Shown: positions 27,401 through 39,400 of the stretch, piece after piece
Numbering within the stretch: the first letter of the stretch is position 1
Layout: each line of letters begins with the position of its first letter
NCBI GenBank assembly: GCA_018389105.1
Contig: JACATO010000606.1
Location: forward strand, 1-64,000
DNA: 64,000 nucleotides
Direction: 5' to 3'
DNA from: Nautilus pompilius
Lineage: Eukaryota > Mollusca > Cephalopoda > Nautilida > Nautilidae
Program-made: the position numbers and the translations under genes
Notes under the pieces: model-generated
The model's input: only the letters and a program-made list of their open reading frames with translations
The model's database searches: none
What the model was told of the DNA's origin: nothing

Positions 27401-30400
27401 ACACGACATGACTTCTAGCATACAGAGCTGTCAGGTGCATTTCTTTGCTTGCAGAGATTCCTGCAAATAGTTTCTCTCCAAGGCCACTTAGCACTTGTGA
27501 AGTTTTTCTGGAGCAGTGAATGTAATGTGGGGGGGTAGCTTTACAAGCCTTTGATCATGGCTGAGGCTTTCATCAAGATCCACTTAGTTGAATGGCCTTG
27601 TGTGAGCTCATCTATACATTGTGAGAGAGACAAGACATGTGGCTGTTGCACCACAATCAGGACAGTGTCCGTCCACACTTATGGAAGTTGTCATTAGAAA
27701 TTGGAGAATGCAGCATCTTTCAAGTTGCCAGGTCTACTGACCGACTCCAGCAAAGTATGGATGTACAAGTCAGTCAGGCTGCTTCTGTACAAAATGTTGC
27801 TGCTGCCCCAGAGACGAGTGTGAGCTGATGGTGAAGGTAAAGCCGGTCCATCAGAATGTTAGTGTAGTTTTGTTTCAATAGATTGGTGTTGGTGATCATT
27901 CCAGAATAAACTTGTTTTTGGCATTGATATGGTCATTATAGCACAATGACCTGATCGATTAGCAAAGGATTTTCAAAATGAAATTGGATTAAGGAAAAAA
28001 AATCTCATCAAGCATACAAATGAGATCAGTAGACAAAATAAGGGCAGTCATGGCTTGGTCTTCCTTTAAAAACTGTTGTAAACAATCTTATTTAGCTGCA
28101 TCTTCACTAAAATGTGCTATTTACCTTGTTTAGTTGAATAATTGATGGCCAATTATTTGGGAATGGCAAGAATGCCAACTGCAGTGTGTGCTACTGTATG
28201 AGGTGAAGAGAACGAAAACCATTTCGGAACAACGATATAATCTCTCTCTTCAAAACCGATTTTCCGATAACAAAGTGCAATAAAATCTCAACTGATTTTT
28301 TTGTTTTTATCTTCCTTTGGTATTTAAAAATGGTCATTATCACATGCTGCCTAGTGGCCGTGTTCTTTTCCTTGTAGGTGTTTCATGAAGATCCTCACAA
28401 ATGCTACTTGTAATAATTTCTTCCTCGACTGCAAATTTTTGGTGCAGAGAATCCTGGAAAAAAATGTCCAATCAGTTAGTGTTCTGTGCCCACTGATGCA
28501 CCCTTCTTTTTTTAAATGATATTTGAGAATGCAGAAGAAAGTAATGTTATGGCAAGCTGCACTGAAAGCTTCAGAAGGAAGATGCAAATGATACAATTCA
28601 CAAATATGCACATAGTAAAGAAATGTAAAAGAAAGTTTTTGAACTAAATGTTTAGGACGTTGTTGGGTCATGTCTAATTGTGTTTCAGAAATTGCCTTTC
28701 AAACTTTGCTCCATGTTGCTCATGTCCAGATGGTAAACCAGGCAAGCTGGATCCAGCCACTAAGGAGTGTCTTTGCCAGTGCTTCTGTGACCCTCCTCTA
28801 AACACTGTCAAAAGTGTCAAGGTAAGGAAATCCAGCTCTGATTGTTGTGGATAAGTTGTTTCCTAAGGTACATATTACAACATTAAGCAGTTAATCTTTT
28901 CCAATCACTGTCAACATATTGGAAGTAAATAGAAAAAACCTGTGGTTAAAATTTAAAAACTCTTGCTATTAAAGAAAACAGATGTACTACATAGCTACAT
29001 AAATAGGGTGTGTGACTTGTGTTTGTGTCATGATCCTGTGTGTTCATCAAAACACATGCTGCTGTAAATCAGAACATGTACCTAAACTGATAAAAATAAG
29101 TGGGAATTTGCTTCAATCGTGTTTACCAGTCTAACTTAATGAAGAAGAATGTTTTTTTTAATTCTAGAAACTGAACGAAGAATGCAAATGCGATAAATGT
29201 CCAGATGAGAGTTTACAACTGTGGACAGAACAAATTAAATGTCCCTGCACTTGTGCTGATGGAAATGTTAAAGAAATGGAAAAGGATGGGACTTGTAAAT
29301 GTGATTGCACGTGTGAAGATGGAACTTCATCAGTAATGGCTGATGATGGAACATGTATTTGTGAATGTGTATGTAAAAACTGTGAGACTTCAACTATTGG
29401 ACCAAGTGGATGTAGGTGCCCTAATGACAGCTGTCCTGTTTGTCCAGTAGGAGTAGTTCCTATGTGGAAAAACTGTGAATGCGAATGTTCAAAAGAACCG
29501 TGTGGTGAGTCATTGACCTGTGCTAATGGACGCACCGGATCTGATTGCCAACAGCCATATTGTAAAGACTGTAGTCTTTGCTCGGGAAATGGTGTTTGCT
29601 CACTCGTGAGAGGAGGGTGTTCATCAAGATGCAACTGCCATCGTCAGTGGCAAGGTACTATAAATATTATTGAAATTTCTACTTAACAATTTAGTGAGGA
29701 GTCAGGCAGTATTTGGTTAATTGGTTCTTCTCTAGGAGCTGCAACATTTTATTGTTGATTTGTATAGGAGAGAAATTTTCTTTGGCTCATAGGTGGATTT
29801 CTCGATGGAAGAGAGTTAAAAATCTTCATTCGACCGGGCATTGAATGACAGTCTTCCAGACCCCACAGATGGCAGCTAACCAAGTAGCTGATAGAACATT
29901 AGCGTTCATTCATGTATGTGAACAAGACTTATCTACCGACACAGAACATTTCGGCAGATGTGTAATTCTGTTCTGTGTTTCGCTTTAATGTTTTTATTTT
30001 GTTACCAGTGACAGAAAATGACTATTTCGGCTAATGATTTAAGAGGCCAAATTGCTCTCACTGTATTTATTGATGACAAGGTGATTGTGTTCAGTGTCTC
30101 CTTCTTGGAGTTGATTTTAAAGTAGTGACCCTTACTTTGTAGGTCGGTGCTGTGAAAGGAGGAGACCCCGCCGAGCCTTTGGGGACCCTCACCTGGAGAC
30201 GCTGGACGGGGTAGAGTTTGATTACTTTGGAATTGGTCAGTTCTGGGATTGTAAGAGTGAACTGAATGACTTTGGTTATCAAGTACGATACTTCTACTAC
30301 AAGCAAACATCATTCACAGGAGCTATCGCTGTAAAAATGGGAGAGTCTGTAGCTACCATCACTACCCCACCTGGATCTCTGATCAGCTCGCTGCCAGTTT

Positions 30401-33400
30401 TGAGGTAAACGGTGTAATGTTTTTGTTGTTTTGCAGATTTCAATGGGTGATGTGTTTTTGTGTATGCCATGTTCTGTCTGGAAGGAATGTGCTACAAATA
30501 CAATGAGTTAGTCCCATAGTCTTGTTGAAGTAGTTTATTGTACTTTTTGTGATAAATGTTGGAACATTGTTTCTTCTCGCCATTCACCAGCTGGCCTAGA
30601 GGGCAGGTAACTTGACTGGCTTGCATCTTGATCACTGCTCAATACTTTCAAACCGCATCCAGGTAACTTGCTTGACTATCCAGGCCGATTACCTCAGATT
30701 TTTCTCTTCTAGCTGACTGTTGTGATACATCACCCATCTTCAAAACACAGGGCAGGGTTAACCAAGAAGAAGCTATAAACCTTTTTATTAATGCTGAAAA
30801 AGCCATCCTGTTTTCTAAGATTTAATCTTTTCAGTGAATTTTGCGTGTTTAAATATCACATATACTGGACATGTTGCAATGTTGAATACAGAAAAACATC
30901 ATTTTATATGATACCAACATTCAGTAAGTGTCTTGAAATATCCCATGTTATATTTTTGAAAGGATTTAGGATTTTCATGACATCAGACAAGAACACATCC
31001 CAAATGTTACAGTCGAAAGGAGTACTGTTATCAAATGGGCTAAGGAGCAGCACATTTGCTTGGATGTAGCTTTTTCTAAAATGAAATGGTTACATCACAA
31101 CATCTAAGAAACTCTTGTTGTAACGATTTTAATTTGTTTGTGGGGGTGTTTACATTCACTCCAGATAGCTTGCACTTTGAACAGGGCTCTACAAAAGTAG
31201 ACCGATGTCAATCCGCAACAGATTCAGTGATCAGTGTCTGGGAGTTTTCTTTGTTTCTTCCAGAATTGATGGTCATCAGCAGAGGACATAAGCAAACCGT
31301 GGCAGAAGACTTTCAGTAATGGCAGTGTACTTTTGAATGTTCAACCCTCAGAGAAAACTGGCAGCCAGGCTGTTGCCATTGTGTTGCTGTCTTTTGAATT
31401 TAAGAATGGTAATTGTTTATTTTATGATAGAAAATTGTTCACAATTAACAGCAGTTAGCTGCATTGATCAGAATCAGAGACCATAAAAGAATGCTTCTTT
31501 GCACATCATCATGAGGGCAATCATATCAGTAATTTGTCTAATGAAACGGAAGTAACTGTTTGCTAGGTTTCTTATGGATTCTTGTGCTCCGTTCAGCACC
31601 AGAGAAAGTGTAGAGAAAGCATCCGTTCGTTGCTTCTGTTATGCTGCTATAATTGTAGTAAACAGTAAACAGTAGCAAAATGGTTTCTTTTAAAAAATTT
31701 TGTATTGATCCATGTTGAAAGAATTTATTTTCAGCAAACTTTTGTTATCAGAACATATGTTTGTCTTGCCAACGATGCTTCATTGTGTCTACTTGTCTCG
31801 CTTCTTCGAGTCCATTTGAATTATTTGTTACCTTTCATGCAGCTGCAAGTCATTCCATCTTCTGCTTCCTTTGTAGTTCATTATTAATGCCACTGGGACC
31901 TTTTAAATTACATGATGCCTTGCACAAGAAGTCTTAGATAAATTGTATTTAAGCACAGAAACATTTGTGTTGATCCCTTAGGCTATTGTGCCTCAGTTGT
32001 TTAAGTTTGAATACTTGGACATCCTTAATTTAACCACCACTTTAAGGTTGATGCTATGACCTTGGCTTTAATTACTTAGTTCCCTGACTGAGAAAGATTA
32101 TTTACCTTTGTGTTTTTGATCATTGACCTTATTGTTGGATTAACAACATTGTTTGCATATTTAGTTTACTCACACTTCATTATTAATGAGCTGTAGCATT
32201 ATAACTTTTTTGGTATCCGTGTGGTGAATGTTATTAGCATATTCATGCCAGCTACAAAAAAAGTTAAAATAGTTTTCCATTGTTGAGTTCTTCTCTCCAT
32301 ATTTGTTCATCTTTGTTGTGCAGCAACATTGGTACCATGTTATCGGTGGTCCTTAGACTGCAGCACCATAACAAGCCATGTGGATAGTTCGGAAAGAAGT
32401 GGATGGTAGCCACATGGGATCTTTCCTCAGATCAACAGGGATTTCCAAAGTTGACACTGGAAATGAGAAAGAAAAAATATTACTAAAGAATATTTGTAAT
32501 TACATTCTAAAACTAATTTTTGTGATCTCTATTTGGAATCATGATACATTTTTATTTTTTTATTTGGTTTAAAAGCAACCAACTAATGACATCTTAAACC
32601 TGGCGAGGTAGTGTAGTGCGTTGTCTGCTAGGAAGCAGTAAATTCTGTGACACATTTTCCCTGCACTTCCAACTTTAACAGGGAAATCCTTAATTGAACT
32701 CAGCATCTTTTACACGAGAGCTGGTGAAAAAGAGTGAGAGAAGAAACCATGCCAGGGATTAGGCCAAACTGAATCAGTCCCCTGCAGGAATCAAATTCTG
32801 TCCCTAGACACGTATGTGCATCGATCAAGCGAGGAACTGACATAAAGATTTTCCTTCCAGGTGCAAGACTGACCCTAGACGTACGACACAGCACAGCGAT
32901 GGACAGACAATTTATCAATGTGCTTTTTGGGCCAACAGCATCGTTCAGGCACAACACCTCAGGTCTGTGTGGATTGATGGATGATGATACAAGTAATGAC
33001 TTGATGGGTCCCAATGGAACACTGTATAATAACACTGTAACCTTTGTTGAAGCATGTGAGTACATGTTGTTTAAGATCGATCAATCAAGTAAAGGTCACC
33101 ACTCATTAATGTGAAAAAATTATTTTTAGAAACAATTCATAATTCATATCAATGTGTTGCTGGTCATAGTTCACATTTTGGGGACTTATTTGGGGTTTGT
33201 CCTATTAAATTCAGTAAACAAAAGTAGAGGTTGATTTTTAATTAGGTTTGTCAACTGTCATCTGCTATTAGATCTTCTATTTTTTGTGTGAACGAGAGAC
33301 ACTGTCAGGGTGTTGAAGATTCAGAGCAGCCTCTTGGTGAATTATTCAGATTTTGGAAACTAATGGTCTGCTGTACCACTGGCTTCTAATCAAAGTGGAC

Positions 33401-36400
33401 AAAGTACAAGTGTGGCTGCAGACATAAAGGAAATTTCATTGGGAGCCAGACTCTTTTCTTGTCTTCGTTCACTGTGTCCTGTCACAAACAACTTGCATGT
33501 TTCAGGGAGGATTGGACAGCATCGCAGAACAGGGCTGGTCTGTATGGCTCGTGGTCGTGGACTGGATCTAATTTCCATGCAGACGATGTTTGGGACCGAA
33601 CATATTACGATCCCACGTACACACCCGTGTACTCATTGACTGGATTCACACAAAATCAAATTATTGAAGGTAAGAATACTTCGAGAATCAAATAGATCCC
33701 ACCAGTGAAAAAACTTTTCGTTAACTGAAAGAAATTGTTGTGCAGAAATGTTTCTTCTACTGTGTGGTATTTACATGATTCTGCATCTTACCTAGAATAA
33801 ACAAAAATTCTATAGATCCTGTCAACTGATTTATTTCTTATCTCATTTGCTTGCTTTGAAATGGATTTATCTTCCTTTTTTTAACCAATTATTACAAAAG
33901 AGATGTTCTCTATTAAAGAGTTTTGACTCCTACAATGGGCAATATTCTGTAATTACAGCCACAAGGGTATGTGTTGGTCAAGGTGTATCTGGAAATCTAC
34001 TGGATGGCTGTATCTATGATGTAGTCATTACCAATGACACCTTAATGGCGGAGCAAGAGACTTTGAAAGTTGGTAAGAAATTTTAGCTCTTCATAATAAA
34101 AACTAATCCAGATCTACCGTTTTACCACCAGTGATTTTCTAGGTCCAACAACAACAGTTTTAAATAAAGGCACGCTTGCACACTCGCGGACCCCTGTCCT
34201 GGCTTAGAGATTGAGGATGTCCCAGCTAGGAGGAGGTGCAGACCAAGCAAGTTACCTGGGAGGCTCAGGGTGAGCACCCGAGGTTACATGCAGAACCTCC
34301 ACCACACACATTTGGAAAAACCTATTAGAACTCTTCATCCTCCAGATGATTGAGGACCTCCATGCAGCTGGCTAGTGTAGAAGACTAAATGAAGACATTA
34401 AGCATCTTTGTACATGTAATCAGATGTCCTCTCTTCAAAATGATTGAAAATGTTAGCATGATAAATATCAGTCAACAAAGCAACATTTTTGCTGCAAGAG
34501 AGAGTATTGGTGTTTCTATGAGAACTAATAACGAAACAAAACCTGAATTATATTGGGCCAATTTTCAAAATTTATCTAAAGAAAAACTAACTTTATTACC
34601 TATAATGGAATAAACTTTTTATGCAGGTACTCCTGTGCTAATATTACAATTTTCATTTGCACAGATAATTTATCTTTTACTGTAACGACAAATAACTTGC
34701 ACACGGAAAGTCGGAGAGGTCTAGCGGGCAGACTTCTAGAAGCTGGTCAAGCGTGTGGTAAACAAAACTGCATTCTGTCATTGCCTTCAGATCCAGTAAT
34801 AGATAAAAGTAATAGTTATTAACTTCTTCGTCCTACCAAACATAACAACTCAAGAAAACTAGCTGTGTTTTAGGCCCCTTTTGGGAGTACCAGAGAAATT
34901 GACATTAAAATGTGACGACTTACATTTTTCGGTTTGTTTTGCCTGCTAACTGACTGACTACATAAGTCTTCACATGACATTGGATGAGGAGAAATGACGT
35001 CAAAAATGATTTTCTTTTATTGTATCCTGTAGAATATTCACATGCACTATCATTAATTAATGAATATGAAATGTAAAAAAGGTAACATTAACAAATTAAA
35101 ATAGCTCAGATTCCATATTTTAAAATCAATTAGTACGAAATGAATTCCTAGTGTAGAGGTATTTTTTAAATTATGGATATTTACAGAAAGTAAAAAAAAA
35201 ATTAGTATTTAATGTGTACAAAAATCATGAACAACTTTATAGACAAAGTAATAACAAGTTCTAATAAATGTTAATCCTACTCTGTACAGTAAGTTGTTTT
35301 GCTTTGTATTACTTAATGACAAGACAGTTATTGTTATATTCTGTCAGCAGTATCCACAGTAATGAAAACACAAACATGAGGGTGAGTCAGAAAGTCGGGT
35401 GAATTCTGCTTCTGTGGACTGACATAGGCAGGCATGGACAGCGACAGCTCGGTTTGCCGTTGCTGAAGCGCATGCGTGACTCACATTCTCGGAATCCAGG
35501 TGTGTAGGCAGCATTCTTGGAGACCTGTGTCATTGTAGAGCAATAAAATGTGGTGTGAATTTTGCTGTCTGAAGGAATCAAAATCAAGCAAAGTTCCTTG
35601 ACAAATACCTGCACAGTATGACAGTAGGTGCTTCTCATTGAAAAATATTTGTGCGTGGTGTGGAAGATTCAGAAGGAGGGCAGTAGTTTTGAAGGACAAG
35701 TAAGTATCATTTAAATGTATCATCAGTTCAGTGATTGATGTTAATCTTAGTGTAGCCATTTCCTGGACTTCTGTTGCATTTGCACACATTGGGTGCCTAA
35801 ACATCTCACAGATGAACACAAAGCCAACTTGTGTAAATGGCAGGACCAGGATCTGCTGACTTGATTTCACTTCAAAGAAGACAACTTATTTTACTGTATC
35901 ATGATGGCCAGTGAGTCTAGGAGCATCAATTTGAAGCAGAAAGGAACTACCAGAGTAAGTAATAGAAACGAATGTACAAGATATACAGATGAGTTTATTG
36001 CCAGCAAGGTGTTTATCACACAACAATTTAACTTGGATTATGAGAGATGATAAGAGACCGTTTACATTGCTATATGCTTAATCATCTTCCAAATCACCCG
36101 AGTCCTGCAATATGCAATGACCAAAGAGGAGAGAAGGCTCTCAAAATAGAGAGAGAGATGATCATGCTGTGCAGACAGATGAACGAGTCTTTCTCAAGCA
36201 AAATGTACAAGCTCATCTGCTAGAATAAAGTGAAATGATATCTGAGGGTCTGTTTGTCATGGCTACTGGCTACGCTGCAATGTGCTAAGTGTGTTAGAAT
36301 ACACAAATTTCCTTTATCACTTTTTTGTTAACCCTCCTAATAATGGCTTCATTTCTTTGATATGTTTCTGTAGGTTGTCCTGATCAGTGTTCAGGAAAGG

Positions 36401-39400
36401 GCAGATGCTTGAACAACTCGTGCATGTGTGTAGATGGTTGGACTGGTGACAAGTGCCAAATTGGAGCATGCGGATTATGTTTCCACGGCAACTGCATTTC
36501 AGGATTCTGCAAATGCAAAGTTGGCTGGGAGGGGGCTGACTGTTCCCAAAGAGCCACCTGTATCAATGTGAACAACTGCACGGATGAGAAGCATGGTGTC
36601 TGTCTGACCACAGACAGATGCCTGTGTGCCGATGGCTTTGTTGGTGCAGATTGTTCTGTCATTCCAAGCTGTATAGGCCGAGAAAACTGCTCTGGCAATG
36701 GACTTTGTGTCGGTGCTGATGTCTGCAAATGTCATACAGGCTGGAAAGGAGACATCTGCAATCAATACTCTTGTGAGAATCTAAATCACTGTTCTGGTAA
36801 TGGCACATGCATAGGGTTTGATGTGTGCATGTGCAAAATTGGTTGGAAGGGGTTAAGCTGTTCTCTGGCTGACTGCACGTCTGTACGAGACTGTTCAGGA
36901 AATGGCACCTGTGTGCAGCCAGATACCTGTGAATGTAATAATGGGTTCAGTGGAGACGATTGCAGCCAGCTGATCAGCTGTCCAAGTTTGAACAGCTGCA
37001 CACAACACGGGATATGCATCAGTAGTCAAAATGCCTTCCTCAATGGGACTAAAAAAAGCCTCTACCAAATGCAGGTAAACAGAAAATCTACCATCTACTT
37101 GATGTATGTGCAAAAATAGTTATGTTTAATGAGGAAGGAAAAGAAACTAGTTTATTAGCGTATCAGTATAATTCACATGCTGCCGAATGGCTTTCAGTAC
37201 TTCCCTGTTAGCAGAAGTCATTATTTACTTTAAATAAACTATCCCTCGAGTTTACATGCGTAAGAGATTTGACCAAAAGTCAAAAGCAGTTTTCAACTGT
37301 CCTCTAAAGTGCAGTCTACTCCATCTCTCAATCCTGTCTTTTCTAGAAGCACCTACAACTATAATGACCTTTCACTGGTAAGATGCTATGGTTTTGGTTA
37401 AAACGTTTTTAAAAAGTCATCAGAATATTTTATATACATAAAATGGATTGACACAGTTTATATTCAAAATATATTTTTAATGATTAATTACTATTTATTT
37501 CCAAGTCTATCACCATGTAAAGTGAATTTTATTCCCCACGTTATAAATCGTGTAAAGTAAATTTGTGTCAAGTGAAGCTTTACTGTATTACAGCGGTGGG
37601 TGAAAGTCTTGCTTAAAAATAATTTTTCCTATAAATTATCTCGCATTTTGTCGAAAGCAGCTGTTATCAAATCTTGTTCATTAAAGTATTTCTTTATTAC
37701 TGTTGTGCATCTATTCCAATAATATCAAGCATATTGTTTCATTGTAAGAAAAGTTATAATTTTTAGAAAATCATTTGCATCAAATCAACGTGTGCAAAAG
37801 TGTTGCATAAAATCTAGACAGCTATCTAATCAATTCAGATTCAATTCCAATTATGCAGAAAGTGATCAGATCTATCAATAATGAGTAGAATATCCGAAAT
37901 TCTTGATAATTTGTTCACAACGACGAGGCATGCTCCTGGCTACCAACCACCAACAATTGTCACTACTTAACTCCGTCCAGGCTTCCTCGATTTTCCGTTT
38001 CAAATCAGTTTTATTTTTCGGTTTTTTGGCACTAACGCTGAGTTTAATCGAGTGCCAAATGTTTACAATGGGATTGAGATCCAGGCTTTTAGCCAGCCAG
38101 TTGAGGAGGGGGATTCGAAACTCTGCCATCAAGGCTTTGACATTCCTAGCTATGTGGATGGGGGCGTTGTCCTGCTGATAGATGGCTGTCAGGGGCATGT
38201 GGCCACACATATACAGTTCAACAATGTCCAAGACGATCTTAAGAATAGTCATGAGCATTCATTCAACCCTCCACGTGATGCAACAGACTGAAACCGAATG
38301 ATTGAAAACAGCCCCAAACCATGGCAGAATCTCCCCCTGCCTGCAGAATCAGTCAAATGCAACTAGTATGGTATTTCTTTGATACCAATCGCGACAATTG
38401 TCCAGACTGATGAACGGCTGCTTCTGTGCCGATCGCCTGAACAGTTCCGTGTGGATCAAATGCTGTCCAACTGGATCCCATGGTGCCTTGACAAGGCGGT
38501 CTGGATGTCAGTGGAAGTGTGGAATTGGTCCAAGCTCAACATGCAGGCGATCAGACGATCTGTGGTTTCCCGCAGTCTGCTGGCTCTGTGTTTCGAAATT
38601 AGGCTCCCATCAGCTTTCCAATGTTTCAGGGTGTGAGATATTGTCAACTGATTGCATCGATTCGATCCGTGATGATCCAATCAGTTTCACCATCTTTTGC
38701 ATGCGAACGATTGTGGCCCTCTGTTCGAGAGTCAAATATCGGGCTCTCGGCATCACTATGTTGAATGAAAATGAATCAGAATAGTGTAAAATGACAGTTT
38801 TTTCATATTTATATTCTATTATCCTAAACTATTATAGCACAAGATATATATTCTAATTTTCACACACCAATTTCATGCAAATTATTTTATTAATATTTAA
38901 ATTTTGACTGTGCAATTACAAAATGGATCTTAGTGTTATAAATCATTTAAAGACACCGATACCTTTCAATTAAAACAGAAAACATACAATAGTTACTAAT
39001 TTCTTCAAAATAAGAACCCATTTTCTAAGTGTAGTCATTTTTATGCAAGACTTTTGCACACTGCTGTATAATTATAGCATTATAAAGTATCACTTCAAGT
39101 TATAGATATTTTCAAATATAAATAACACCAATCAGCATTCTGTTACCTAGAATAATTTAACGTATTTGATTACCTGGTATTCTATTGTTGTTGTTCTGCT
39201 TGCCAGGTGTTTCCTTGGTTTCACTGGAGAAGAATGTTCTATCGCCAGCTGTGAGAGCATGAACAATTGCTCAGGACACGGTGTTTGTGTAGAGCCCAAT
39301 GTCTGTAGCTGTGAACCTGGCTACTCTGGCCAAGACTGCATGGAGTTCTCCTGTGATACCAAGAACAGATGCTCGGGTAAGTACAGCCAGCTCAGGTTGA

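Noticed and set aside
29164..29634. 156-codon minus-strand open frame rich in His, Ser and Gln
   Set aside because: Antisense of the C-x-C repeats; composition follows from the Cys codons.
35379..35400. Mariner-like terminus GAGGGTGAGTCAGAAAGT
   Set aside because: No matching inverted end and no transposase motif in the flanking 1 kb.
36384..37113. Several minus-strand open frames
   Set aside because: Antisense of the EGF repeats.
37347..37377. 31-nt stretch with good splice sites between EGF exons
   Set aside because: Does not supply the missing EGF cysteine in any compatible phase; the A7 shift explains the data better.
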